A DNA stretch of 20,216 nt from an uncultured bacterium (GTDB lineage: Bacteria > Bacteroidota > Bacteroidia > Bacteroidales > CAIWKO01): NCBI GenBank assembly GCA_903916135.1, contig CAIWVT010000647.1, forward strand, positions 1 to 20,216. The letters are read 5' to 3'. The notes beneath the pieces are model-generated. The model did not search any database, was not told the origin of the DNA, and was given only the letters and a program-made list of their open reading frames with translations. The position numbers were made by a program, and so were the translations under genes. Shown one piece after another: positions 1 through 7,980 of this stretch. Position 1 is the first letter of the stretch; each line of letters starts with the position of its first letter.

Positions 1-139
1 AATATATATTTATAAACAATAAGTAAAATAACAGACTTCAAACTACATATTAAATGTCATTTTTCTGAATTTCTATCCTGTTTTTTATTTTTTATATATA
101 AATATACCTGTAATCGTTATGTTTTCTTCAATAAGACAT

Positions 140-166
140 AAAAAAAAGGTTGACATCTGCCAACCT
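140..166 (-). terminator. Rho-independent terminator of the T9SS cargo gene
   Basis: On the minus strand a 6-bp stem AGGTTG/CAACCT (147-152 with 161-166) with an 8-nt loop is followed by a run of seven or more T (140-146). It lies 27 bases past the stop codon of the 193..1173 gene, in the right orientation to end that transcript. Positions 1-139 are AT-rich with no gene that I can see. Confidence 0.8.
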
Positions 167-192
167 CTTTTTATTAATTTTTTGAAGAATGA

Positions 193-1173
193 TTATTCAA
201 CAACAACTTTTTTGATTAAACGTTTTCCGTTAACATTCAGGTTGCAGAAATAAGTTCCTGCTTGCAAATCGCTGATGTTATAGTTAATGGTATAAACGTT
301 GCCGCTTGTTTTGCTGCCTTCATCTTGTTTAAAAATAACTTGACCATTCATGCCAATCAATTCAAAAGTTACTTTCGAATTGTTTTCTACTGCATAGCTA
401 ACAGCTAAATTATCTACAGCAGGATTAACGAACGACATTTTAGCACCTGAGAAGAAATAATCATCATTGATGTTAGCATAAAATCTGTCAAGAACTGCAA
501 ACAAAGCAATGTTTGGTGCAATTGGATTGCTCCAACCATAACCTTTTACGTAGGTCATCCAAGTAGTACCATATTTGAAAGCTGAGTAGCCAACGCCTTC
601 ACCTTCTTGGTCAGATAATATACCAATAGTGTCATTTAAAGTTCCCAATAAACTACAAACAACCGAAAAATCAGCATTAACAACCACCAATGAAGGGAAA
701 GAAGCTGCATTGAAAGCAAGGAAGTTTGTGTCGCAAGCATTGATTAACATATCAACACTTGTAGTACCTACCTGAGTTGTAGGAATTGAATCTGGTTTGT
801 TGAAAATACTGAAAGTTAATTTTGAAGTGGCGCTGGAAGAAATATATTTCATTCCTGCATACCAAACAATAATACCTTCAATTCCCAAAGCATGAGGCGT
901 AATAGCAGTGTAACCTTGAGCAACGGCTTTGAAAGCATTTCCGTTAACACCAAAACAATAACCACCACTAGCATCTGAATAAGAAGTACATTGTAAGCCT
1001 ACCGCAAAAACAGGAAGAAATTCTGCTGACAACCCTGTTGTGTCTGTGGTAGCTTTTGCTGTTGTCATTTCATGACTAAAAGGTCTTGAAGTAACAGAAC
1101 CAGCGTGAAACATTTGCGCAAATGTAAATGATGTCACAAATAACATTGCAATTAAAACGTAGATTTTTTTCAT
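193..1173 (-). CDS. Secreted protein with type IX secretion (T9SS type A) C-terminal sorting domain
   Basis: The 326-aa product starts with a clear Sec signal peptide (MKKIYVLIAMLFVTSFTFAQ, cleavage after about residue 20). It ends in a domain of about 80 residues with Por/T9SS type A sorting hallmarks: NPAVDNL near residue 250, then LIGMNGQVIF, ISDLQAGTYF and a basic end RLIKKVVVE. Such domains route proteins across the outer membrane through the type IX machinery and are removed on export. The middle (about residues 45-240) is rich in beta-strand-type sequence, and I recognise no catalytic family in it. The protein is therefore probably surface-attached or released, function unknown. It is a single-gene unit with a matching promoter motif upstream and a terminator just downstream. 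Confidence 0.85.
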   Translation of the reverse strand: MKKIYVLIAMLFVTSFTFAQMFHAGSVTSRPFSHEMTTAKATTDTTGLSAEFLPVFAVGLQCTSYSDASGGYCFGVNGNAFKAVAQGYTAITPHALGIEGIIVWYAGMKYISSSATSKLTFSIFNKPDSIPTTQVGTTSVDMLINACDTNFLAFNAASFPSLVVVNADFSVVCSLLGTLNDTIGILSDQEGEGVGYSAFKYGTTWMTYVKGYGWSNPIAPNIALFAVLDRFYANINDDYFFSGAKMSFVNPAVDNLAVSYAVENNSKVTFELIGMNGQVIFKQDEGSKTSGNVYTINYNISDLQAGTYFCNLNVNGKRLIKKVVVE

Positions 1174-1208
1174 TTTTTTTTCTTTTTTTGGTTAATAAAT
1201 AATTTCCA

Positions 1209-1237
1209 CAAAAATACGAAAAAATATATATATGCAA
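1209..1237 (-). promoter_or_regulatory. Bacteroidota-type promoter for the T9SS cargo gene
   Basis: On the minus strand TATTTTTG (1209-1216) matches the -7 consensus TAnnTTTG. A TTG at 1235-1237 sits 18 bases further upstream at the -33 position. The start codon lies about 35 bases downstream of the -7 element. The gap before ATG is A-rich without a Shine-Dalgarno sequence, as is usual in this phylum. Confidence 0.55.
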
Positions 1238-1272
1238 GCTTTTTTTTTTATATTTTTTATTTTTTATTTTTC

Positions 1273-4158
1273 CTATAATGGGCTAATCCATATTGGGCTA
1301 GTAATTTGGATAGTTCCTTGTTGAAATAATTTTAATGGATTTGGATAGATTTTTATTTCAGCATCTTCACTTCCCGCCGACGAAACCAAATAGAGAAACG
1401 TGTTTTCAACCGCATCTAAGGCAGCAATTATTGCCGAAAACTCTTTGCCCCCAATTGGAAACGAAGCCATCAGTGCCGTTTTGCCCGACACAAATATATG
1501 TTGCTCAACGCGATTGTCCTTCACCAACACAATTTCCGATTCATTTGAAATGTTCATTTCATAATGTTCTTTTTCATACTTCGCCTTCAAATGCAACATC
1601 ACAAACTTCAAACTCCATTGCTGAATTTTTTCCATATCATCGTCCGAATAGGTTGCTAAATCAATGTTTGAGTTGTTGCCGATGGGAAATAATGTAAATG
1701 TTTGGGCAATGAGCGAGAAATTGTTGGTTACTTGGAATTCAATTGGAATTTGATTCTTCAAACCACGATTACTAACTTTTTCGGGAGATATCCCCGGGTT
1801 CCAATCTAAATGATTTTGCTCGGATGCTTTGCCGCTTTTAACGAATTTCAGCATATTAGCCAAGATTTTCGGTTCACCATTTCTGAAATTATATTTCTTA
1901 TGGATATCTGCAACTTTTATGGATGAAGGTGCAACAAGCACATTTTTGTCCGAAAACAACCATTTTGCTTTTGAAATATAGGTTTTCATCGCATCCGTCA
2001 AATAGTGCCGATCAATTGCAATCAATAATTTGATAAATGCTCTCGATTTCTCCATATCCATATTTTGTAGGAAACTTTTGAACCCATCAATGGAAATATT
2101 CCCCACCTCGTCGGTGCTTATTCTTGGAAATGTATTCAACCCAAGTTTTTGCAAAAAAATATTAAATACTGTGGGATTCCTTCGAGAAAAATTTAATAAC
2201 AGTTTTGGTTCTATATAGAATATATCTGTTCTCTGATTAAAATATGTATTAAAAGCACTCGAATGAAAATACACCTCATCCGCCTTCAAATACTTCATTT
2301 CGCCAACTATGTTTGCAGCAAGGATGAAAGCTTTATCTTTTAACGATTCAATTATTTCTTCTTTTCGTATGTCGGAAGCCGATTCATAAACCAACATAAT
2401 TTTGCGGAACTGCGCATAATATACATTCTTCGATAGTGTTGTATCTTCAGAGAATTGAGGTATAATGTTGGTTTCAATTTCGTCCATAAGCTCCGGCTCG
2501 CCTATTCCAATATCGTTGAAAAATTGTTTGCAAGCTGTCTTTTTCAATAAACGTTTGTGCACCACAGGCAGATTGCTCTTTTTTCCATGCGGCAAGAACA
2601 CGGAAGGTTGATGCGTTTCAGAATATGGAGCAACAAGTTTGTTGTCGTTTGTAAGTATGATAGCTGCATTCCTCAAATTAAAATAATTCGATTTGTGCTG
2701 CACATTCCACAGCCGCGGATGAGCATGAACATACGTATAAAACTTGACAAGCCATTGTATTGTTTTGCCTTCTAAAAAATCGGGGGTAACCACGATTCTA
2801 AAAGCAAAGCTTTCGGCATCCCCGCTTTTGATTTGGATAACTTCTGTGAAATATTCGCGCAATTCGGCATAAGCATCTTGCACTATCTCGGAATCTATAA
2901 AATATTTCTTCTGAAATAATTTCTTCAAATCCGCATGTTTCAACAACAGATAAATTGTTTTATCGCCCGGAATCAACACCTCTCGAAAAACAGCAGTCTT
3001 ACTTTTCGATATCGGAATAGTATTCTTTCGCGATAGATAATGTTTCAGTGCATTATAAAACTCCCGATAGATTTTATTGTTGGCGTTTCCCATACTACTC
3101 TCCACAGGGGTCTGTATCGGTAGCAGTGACAAAAGATGCAAACTGTAGCACCCCATTCTATCGAGACTATTTAGCGATATAATAAAGAGTTGCGTAAGAT
3201 CCCCAACTAGTCGCAGGTTTTCGGGAGCCACAGCCAAATCGAAAGGAATAAAATCGCGCAACGGATTGGTGGTGAACGGAGCATGAACCAAAAAATTCAA
3301 TCCACTCATCATCTTTGTTGGAAAAAAAGCAAAAAGTGGTGCATTCCTTATTTCGATAAATTTAAAAGAATCGCCATTTTTATCAACTTTAAACGCCAAC
3401 TCGTTTTGCGATTTTAAGGTTGAAAGCGCCATAGTAACAACCAAAAACACTTCTTGCTTCTCAGAGATTTCAGCAGCAAACTTCTTCTTGAGAAAAGTCT
3501 GTTTGCGAATGTTATTAGAAAGCCGTACCTCTTGTTTTTCAATGCATGAGGCAAGTTTCCCGTTCTCGAAGATTTCAATTTGTTGGATTTGCTTCAGGAA
3601 AATAAGGAAATACTCATCCAAATTACCCAAACCTTGCTTCACAGCACTATAACATTCCGCTTGTTCTTTCTTTTTAAATGGAAGAACAATCAAGGTGTTG
3701 AATCCAGCATCCGGAACCAGGGGCTTGGTTTCTTCCAACACTTCGTAATCTGTGATTTTATAATGATAAGGCTTGCAATGTATTTCTGGAGAATCGGTAA
3801 CAGAAAAAACAGACTTAAACCCGATGCCAAATTTCCCGATTTGATTCACATCTTGATAGTTGTGTTTGGTGGTATTGGCAAAAGTAGTGATTGACATCAA
3901 ATCATCTTCATCAAAATCTTTCCCGTTGTGATGTATTTCGATGCGATCGTTCAACAATTTGAATCGAATGGTTTTAAAAGATTGATCATCGGATTTGCGT
4001 GCATACGCATCTTCGGTGTTTTGCAGAATTTCTTCTATAAAACGCGAGGGCTGGGCATACATCGTGGCTAAAAACTCCGCATGGCGGTTGCCTTTTGCTT
4101 TGTTGGCAGCCACTGCTTCACGGCTTTTGCCGATATGTTGTTGTAAAGTTAGTTTCAA
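1273..4158 (-). CDS. Large orphan Hsp90/sacsin-like GHKL ATPase-domain protein
   Basis: The 961-aa product opens with a Bergerat-fold ATPase of the sacsin / NO VEIN / Hsp90-like type. The N-box FIEEILQNTEDA (residues 40-51) holds the Mg-binding Asn47. The HHNGKDF motif (77-83) replaces the usual DNGxG, as in sacsin-like proteins. GKFGIGFKSVF (108-118) is the glycine lid. The remaining 800 or so residues contain no domain I can name and no signal peptide, so it should be cytoplasmic. The first codon is TTG: an in-frame stop lies 18 bases upstream of it, and the first in-frame ATG is codon 33, only about 7 residues before the N-box. The TTG start keeps the helix that normally precedes the N-box, but ATG at 4062 remains possible. 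The gene stands alone, with no methylase, nuclease or helicase partner. Large ATPases of this type often occur in defence islands, but nothing else here supports a defence role. Confidence 0.75.
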   Translation of the reverse strand: MKLTLQQHIGKSREAVAANKAKGNRHAEFLATMYAQPSRFIEEILQNTEDAYARKSDDQSFKTIRFKLLNDRIEIHHNGKDFDEDDLMSITTFANTTKHNYQDVNQIGKFGIGFKSVFSVTDSPEIHCKPYHYKITDYEVLEETKPLVPDAGFNTLIVLPFKKKEQAECYSAVKQGLGNLDEYFLIFLKQIQQIEIFENGKLASCIEKQEVRLSNNIRKQTFLKKKFAAEISEKQEVFLVVTMALSTLKSQNELAFKVDKNGDSFKFIEIRNAPLFAFFPTKMMSGLNFLVHAPFTTNPLRDFIPFDLAVAPENLRLVGDLTQLFIISLNSLDRMGCYSLHLLSLLPIQTPVESSMGNANNKIYREFYNALKHYLSRKNTIPISKSKTAVFREVLIPGDKTIYLLLKHADLKKLFQKKYFIDSEIVQDAYAELREYFTEVIQIKSGDAESFAFRIVVTPDFLEGKTIQWLVKFYTYVHAHPRLWNVQHKSNYFNLRNAAIILTNDNKLVAPYSETHQPSVFLPHGKKSNLPVVHKRLLKKTACKQFFNDIGIGEPELMDEIETNIIPQFSEDTTLSKNVYYAQFRKIMLVYESASDIRKEEIIESLKDKAFILAANIVGEMKYLKADEVYFHSSAFNTYFNQRTDIFYIEPKLLLNFSRRNPTVFNIFLQKLGLNTFPRISTDEVGNISIDGFKSFLQNMDMEKSRAFIKLLIAIDRHYLTDAMKTYISKAKWLFSDKNVLVAPSSIKVADIHKKYNFRNGEPKILANMLKFVKSGKASEQNHLDWNPGISPEKVSNRGLKNQIPIEFQVTNNFSLIAQTFTLFPIGNNSNIDLATYSDDDMEKIQQWSLKFVMLHLKAKYEKEHYEMNISNESEIVLVKDNRVEQHIFVSGKTALMASFPIGGKEFSAIIAALDAVENTFLYLVSSAGSEDAEIKIYPNPLKLFQQGTIQITSPIWISPL

Positions 4159-4176
4159 AAAGATATATATTTTCTA

Positions 4177-4184
4177 CAAAAGTA
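4177..4184 (-). promoter_or_regulatory. -7 promoter element upstream of the GHKL ATPase gene
   Basis: TACTTTTG on the minus strand matches TAnnTTTG exactly. The transcript would start near 4170, leaving a leader of about 12 bases to the TTG at 4158, or about 108 bases to ATG at 4062. No clear -33 TTTG is seen, although the region is T-rich. Confidence 0.5.
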
Positions 4185-4329
4185 ATCATTGTTGTCCGAT
4201 AAAAAAAAGAGAGAAAGTTTTTAAAAGCTTACATTCTCTTTTTTGTAGATTTGTTTCGTCAGAAACTACTACAATATGCAAAAATACAAATTATTTCTGA
4301 AACTCAGTTTGCTGTAATAAAGAATATTA

Positions 4330-4360
4330 TTTGGGTGATTCAAAATATTCTTTATCTTAG
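4330..4360 (+). promoter_or_regulatory. Probable promoter of the SAM methyltransferase gene
   Basis: TTTG (4330-4333), a 19-base spacer and TATCTTAG (4353-4360, one mismatch to TAnnTTTG) fit the Bacteroidota promoter layout. They lie about 36 bases before the ATG at 4397. A second exact -7 match, TAGATTTG (4246-4253), lies farther upstream and could be an alternative start site. Confidence 0.45.
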
Positions 4361-4396
4361 CACGTTATACCATGTTACTTATATTTATTTTCATTT

Positions 4397-5311
4397 ATGT
4401 TCAATATTGTTATAAAAGTCGTTAGAAAAATTAAAAAGTGTCGTGAAACAAAAAGACGGAACCTATCCAACCCGGTAATGTTATATGCTTTATGTGTTTC
4501 AAAGAATAAGCATGTTGCTAAAATCGGCAATGCACTGCGTTCTGTGATTAATAATGACTTCACGAATGAAGAAATAGAACTCTTCAACAAGCTGGAACTT
4601 TTCAGAAAAGAGAAAATCCAATCGAAACAGCTTGTTCAAATAGAAGATTTCGGTGCGGGCAATTCAGAATCCAAGAGAACGGTTGAAGAAATGAATAAAG
4701 GGAAGATAGCGCATATCTCTATTGGATACCTTGCTTCCAGCCCTTCTTCCCGTCCTGTTTATGCTCGTGCTTTATACAAAATATTAAGCGCATTTGATTT
4801 CAAAAATTGTATTGAAATGGGCACTTGCATTGGAGTTTCTGCCGCATATCAGTGCTTTGCTTTGCAATCGAATAAAGAAAGCCGCTTGATTACTATCGAA
4901 GGCTCTCCGAATTTATGCGAAGTGTCCCGTTCACATCTAACAAGTCTTGGGTTAAACAATTTTGACATAAAAACAGGCAGGTTTTCCGATGTATTGCCCA
5001 GCCTTCTGGATGAACTCAAGACGGTGGACTATGTGTTTATTAATGGACATCATGATGAAAAGGCTACTTATGATTATTTTATTCAATTACTTCCCTATCT
5101 TTCTGATTTATCGGTGCTAATTTTTGATGATGTCAATTGGTCAAGTGGTATGGTTCGCGCATGGAGGAAGATTCAAAGGCATGATGTGTTTACAGCAGTA
5201 ATTGATGTGCAGAAATTCGGCATTGGAGTGATAGACAAGGCTGCTACGTTCAGACCTTTTTGCGAAGTTATTAATATAACTATCGAGAAAAGCTGTTTGA
5301 AGAAATCGTAA
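4397..5311 (+). CDS. Class I SAM-dependent methyltransferase family protein
   Basis: The 304-aa protein has a basic N-terminal extension (about residues 1-100) followed by a Rossmann-type methyltransferase core. Motif I is IEMGTCIGVSA (139-149). The following acidic residue is Glu168 in ITIEGSP, and the motif-IV region is VDYVFINGHHDE (210-221). O-methyltransferase relatives usually have IDGxH here, so the Asp-to-Asn change may affect metal binding or catalysis. A later FDDVNWS segment fits the same fold. The substrate is unknown. It stands alone on the plus strand, divergent from the ATPase gene and ending 8 bases from the convergent permease gene, with no terminator hairpin visible between them. 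Confidence 0.75.
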   Translation: MFNIVIKVVRKIKKCRETKRRNLSNPVMLYALCVSKNKHVAKIGNALRSVINNDFTNEEIELFNKLELFRKEKIQSKQLVQIEDFGAGNSESKRTVEEMNKGKIAHISIGYLASSPSSRPVYARALYKILSAFDFKNCIEMGTCIGVSAAYQCFALQSNKESRLITIEGSPNLCEVSRSHLTSLGLNNFDIKTGRFSDVLPSLLDELKTVDYVFINGHHDEKATYDYFIQLLPYLSDLSVLIFDDVNWSSGMVRAWRKIQRHDVFTAVIDVQKFGIGVIDKAATFRPFCEVINITIEKSCLKKS

Positions 5312-5319
5312 GCTTCAAT

Positions 5320-6108
5320 CTACTTGGCTAAAACAAACTTAAATATAGAGGCGAAGTTATAGACGCCTAATAGTTGAAGGACGGTTATGAGAATGACGAC
5401 GATAATGACATATCGTATGAAGTTGGTTCCCAAACTTACTGCATATCGCGAAGCGAAGAATGCTCCGATTACGTTTCCGATGGATAATATCAATCCGTAG
5501 TGCCAGTTTACTTGTCCGTAATAGACAAAGATGGCGAGGGAGAAGGGGGCGTAGGCGAGGACGAGGAGGTTTTTGATGGCATTGGCTTTCAATAAGTCAT
5601 ATCCTGACATGAATACCAAGGCTGCTATCATAAAAAATCCAATGCCGATATGGATAAAGCCTCCATAAAATCCAATGATTAAGTAGGCTAAATAATGATA
5701 CCATTGCAGTTTTTGCTCAACCAAGTGTTCTTGGGATTTCAGCCATTTTTCCGGTTTATAGACAACAAAAAATAGCATTAAAAACATCGCGCCAGCAATT
5801 ATCTTTTCAAGAACAGATGCATCCAAATGTGTTGCAGTCATTGAACCAACGATAGAACCAATTACCGTTGGAAAACAAAGCAAAACTCCTTTTTTGACAT
5901 CCAAGATTCGCTTCTTCCTGAATGTAACAACTGCCACAAAAGTCTGTAGCAACACAGCAATTCTATTGGTGCCGTTTGCCACGGTTGCGGGTAGCCCTAA
6001 AAAGATAAGTAGGGAGATGGTGATGATGGTGCCACCTCCGGCTAAGGTATTAATGAAGCCTACAAGGATACCTGATACTATCAAAACTATTATCTCTGCC
6101 GCGGTCAT
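5320..6108 (-). CDS. TauE/SafE-family membrane permease (sulfite/organosulfonate exporter-like)
   Basis: The 262-aa integral membrane protein has the internal duplication typical of TauE/SafE permeases. The first repeat has GFINTLAGGGTIITI followed by GLPATVANGTNRIA. The second has GFYGGFIHIGIGFF and a KNLLVLAYAPFS stretch. About eight hydrophobic segments are present. The reading frame stays open up to an ATG at 6204, but that start would overlap the upstream kinase gene by 59 bases and add a charged, non-membrane extension. ATG at 6108 gives the usual family length and leaves 37 bases after the kinase stop. It is probably the third gene of a regulator-kinase-permease operon. The transported anion cannot be told from sequence; family members move sulfite, sulfonates or related small anions. 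Confidence 0.85.
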   Translation of the reverse strand: MTAAEIIVLIVSGILVGFINTLAGGGTIITISLLIFLGLPATVANGTNRIAVLLQTFVAVVTFRKKRILDVKKGVLLCFPTVIGSIVGSMTATHLDASVLEKIIAGAMFLMLFFVVYKPEKWLKSQEHLVEQKLQWYHYLAYLIIGFYGGFIHIGIGFFMIAALVFMSGYDLLKANAIKNLLVLAYAPFSLAIFVYYGQVNWHYGLILSIGNVIGAFFASRYAVSLGTNFIRYVIIVVILITVLQLLGVYNFASIFKFVLAK

Positions 6109-6145
6109 CTGTTTCTTTCTTAGGAAAATTAGGTTCGGCGTTCGA

Positions 6146-7183
6146 TTAGGCTTTTTGGAGGGTGAAGCCAAAGGTGGTGCCAATGCCCAAACTACTTCTG
6201 ACATTAATGGTTTGATGGTGGGCTTCGATGATATGTTTGACGATAGCTAATCCGAGTCCACTGCCACTATTAATGGTTGCGCGTCCATGGTTTGTTCTAT
6301 AGAATCGTTCGAAAATTCGAGAAATATCTTGAGGCGCTATGCCTATGCCCGTGTCGGCAACTTCAATAAGCATTTGTTCGTCCATATCATAAAATGAAAG
6401 CTTCGTACGGCCATTTGGATTGCCGTATTTAATAGAATTCTCAATCAAATTACTCAACACATGCCGTATCTTTTCTTTATCAGCATAAACCATAATAGGC
6501 GTGAGATGATTGTAATTAATCGTAATGGTAATGTTTTTCTCCTGTGCTTGAATTTCATACATCTCGACAATCTCGCCGGTAAGTGCCACGATGTCAAACT
6601 TTTCAAATTCGAGGTTTTGGACATCCGATTCGAGTTTGGAGAGTATATCCAAATCGGTGACGATGGCTATCATTCGGTTAATGCTCTTTTCGGCACGCAT
6701 CAAGTACTCCTTATTGATGGTTTCATCTTCCAATCCGCCATCCAGCAAAGTGAGTACATAGCCTTGTATGTTGAAAATAGGAGTCTTGAGTTCATGGGAT
6801 ACATTGCCTAAGAAATCTCTGCGATAGGTTTCTTGGTTTTTGAGGTTTTCCATCTCGTTCTTTTGATCTTCTGCCCATTTCTCCACTTCTTTCTCGGCAG
6901 TTTCGAGCCATTTGGAGTTGGTTAGGACTTTTTGTTTGGGTGTTTTGAGATTGTGGATGTTTTTATAGAGGACTCTGATTTTTTGGTAAATAAATTTCTC
7001 TACGGTTTGATTCACCATAAAATAAACAATGCCAAAAACCAAGAGGCTCGAAATGACCAAAAATATCCAATACAAGGTGTCATTTGACAAGAATACGTAA
7101 TGAACTAAATCAATGACCAAAAAGAACGCCAAGACATAGACAGCAATCTTCAAAGAGATGGCACGTGGATTATCTTTTGTCAT
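6146..7183 (-). CDS. Sensor histidine kinase, PhoR-like two-component sensor
   Basis: The 345-aa protein has two membrane segments (about residues 11-31 and 37-57) joined by a very short loop, so there is no sizeable periplasmic sensor. A helical linker (about 60-120) leads into a HisKA domain with the phosphoacceptor His130 in NVSHELKTP. The HATPase domain shows the N-box (HVLSNLIENSIKYG, Asn249), G1 (DTGIG, 277-281), F-box (FERFYR) and G2 (GSGLGLAI, 307-314). All residues needed for autophosphorylation are present. The gene overlaps the response regulator gene by 4 bases (ATGA), so the two are translationally coupled partners. The near-absence of an external domain suggests that it senses through the membrane or through a partner protein, as PhoR-type kinases commonly do. 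Confidence 0.9.
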   Translation of the reverse strand: MTKDNPRAISLKIAVYVLAFFLVIDLVHYVFLSNDTLYWIFLVISSLLVFGIVYFMVNQTVEKFIYQKIRVLYKNIHNLKTPKQKVLTNSKWLETAEKEVEKWAEDQKNEMENLKNQETYRRDFLGNVSHELKTPIFNIQGYVLTLLDGGLEDETINKEYLMRAEKSINRMIAIVTDLDILSKLESDVQNLEFEKFDIVALTGEIVEMYEIQAQEKNITITINYNHLTPIMVYADKEKIRHVLSNLIENSIKYGNPNGRTKLSFYDMDEQMLIEVADTGIGIAPQDISRIFERFYRTNHGRATINSGSGLGLAIVKHIIEAHHQTINVRSSLGIGTTFGFTLQKA

Positions 7184-7866
7184 TGTGTATCAAATTTATA
7201 ACCAACACCTTTTACAGTTTTAATGTTGTCAATGCCAATCTTTTCGCGTAGCTTACGGATGTGAACATCTATGGTGCGTTCGCCCACTATCACATTGTCG
7301 CCCCATATACGTGCAAAGATTTCGTCACGCGTGAAAACCCTGTTTGGCTTCGATGCTAATACGACTAACAACTCAAATTCCTTACGCGGCAAAATGATTT
7401 CTTTTTGGTCTTTTATGACGAGATAGCGTTCTAAATCAATGACCATGTCTTCAATTTCAATGGATGCTTTCTGCTGTTCAGGGTCGGCTTGATAGCGTCT
7501 CAACAAGGCGTTGATGCGACTGACAAATAGGCGTGGCTTAATCGGTTTGGAAATATAATCATCCGCACCCGCATCGAGTCCTGCAATCTGAGAATAGTCC
7601 TCACCACGAGCTGTGAGAAACATAATCAGCGTTTTTTTAAGCTGTGGAATTTTCCGCAACTCCACGCAGGTTTCTATGCCGTCCATGCCGGGCATCATCA
7701 CATCAAGCACGATAGCATGAGGGACTACCTCTTTGGCTATCTTTAGACCCTCTTTGCCATTGTTTGCCGAATACACTTTGAAGCCTTCACGCTTTAAGTT
7801 GTAGCCTAAGAACTCAACAATATCAGGCTCATCGTCCACTAATAGTATTATATATTCATTATCCAT
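7180..7866 (-). CDS. OmpR/PhoB-family response regulator
   Basis: The 228-aa protein has a complete receiver domain: acidic pocket Asp11/Asp12, phosphoacceptor Asp55 in VLDVMMPGMDG, Thr85 and Lys107. A C-terminal winged-helix DNA-binding domain follows (about 130-226) with FELLVVLASKPNRVFTRDEI and the recognition region GERTIDVHIRKLREKIG. It is the partner of the downstream kinase, with a 4-base overlap. The layout and sequence resemble Bacteroidota PhoB/PhoP-like regulators, but phosphate as the signal is an inference. The inference gains support from three TTTACA-type boxes at 11-bp spacing upstream of the gene, the arrangement bound by PhoP/PhoB proteins, which suggests autoregulation. Confidence 0.92.
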   Translation of the reverse strand: MDNEYIILLVDDEPDIVEFLGYNLKREGFKVYSANNGKEGLKIAKEVVPHAIVLDVMMPGMDGIETCVELRKIPQLKKTLIMFLTARGEDYSQIAGLDAGADDYISKPIKPRLFVSRINALLRRYQADPEQQKASIEIEDMVIDLERYLVIKDQKEIILPRKEFELLVVLASKPNRVFTRDEIFARIWGDNVIVGERTIDVHIRKLREKIGIDNIKTVKGVGYKFDTQ

Positions 7867-7891
7867 AATCTATTCACCTATTAAATTTGTA

Positions 7892-7899
7892 CAAAAGTA
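7892..7899 (-). promoter_or_regulatory. -7 promoter element of the two-component operon
   Basis: TACTTTTG on the minus strand is an exact TAnnTTTG match 25 bases upstream of the regulator ATG. No TTTG or TTG lies at the -33 position, which would suit a promoter needing an activator. Confidence 0.55.
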
Positions 7900-7947
7900 G
7901 AAATTTATAATTAGAATAAGGTATTTGTTGAAGAATATTCTTAAAAC

Positions 7948-7975
7948 TTTACACAAAGTTTACCTAAACTTTACA
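7948..7975. promoter_or_regulatory. Three direct repeats at 11-bp period, Pho-box-like operator
   Basis: Reading the plus strand, TTTACA (7948-7953), TTTACC (7959-7964) and TTTACA (7970-7975) are separated by exactly 5 bases each (CAAAG, TAAAC). This is the spacing of the TT(A/T/C)ACA repeats bound by Bacillus PhoP and of the 11-bp repeats of E. coli Pho boxes. They lie about 63-90 bases upstream of the inferred transcription start of the PhoB/PhoP-like regulator operon. The same bases also contain a short inverted repeat (AAACTTT/AAAGTTT) next to the aldolase stop codon, so a terminator role is an alternative reading. Confidence 0.45.
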
Positions 7976-7980
7976 ATAAC

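Noticed and set aside
1273..1400. IYPNP near the C-terminus of the GHKL ATPase, resembling the start of a T9SS sorting domain
   Set aside because: The protein has no signal peptide, only about 23 residues follow, and the other sorting-domain motifs are missing; a chance match.
4201..4244. AT-rich inverted repeat (AAAAAAGAGA / TCTCTTTTTT) that looks like a terminator
   Set aside because: It lies between two divergent genes where no transcript should end, and it is explained by A and T tracts.
4276..4317. 13-codon frame (MQKYKLFLKLSLL) ahead of the methyltransferase gene, downstream of TAGATTTG
   Set aside because: Too short to support; mentioned only as a conceivable leader peptide.
6109..6204. 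Upstream extension of the TauE/SafE permease gene to ATG 6204
   Set aside because: It would overlap the kinase gene by 59 bases and add a non-membrane, proline/lysine-rich stretch absent from the family.
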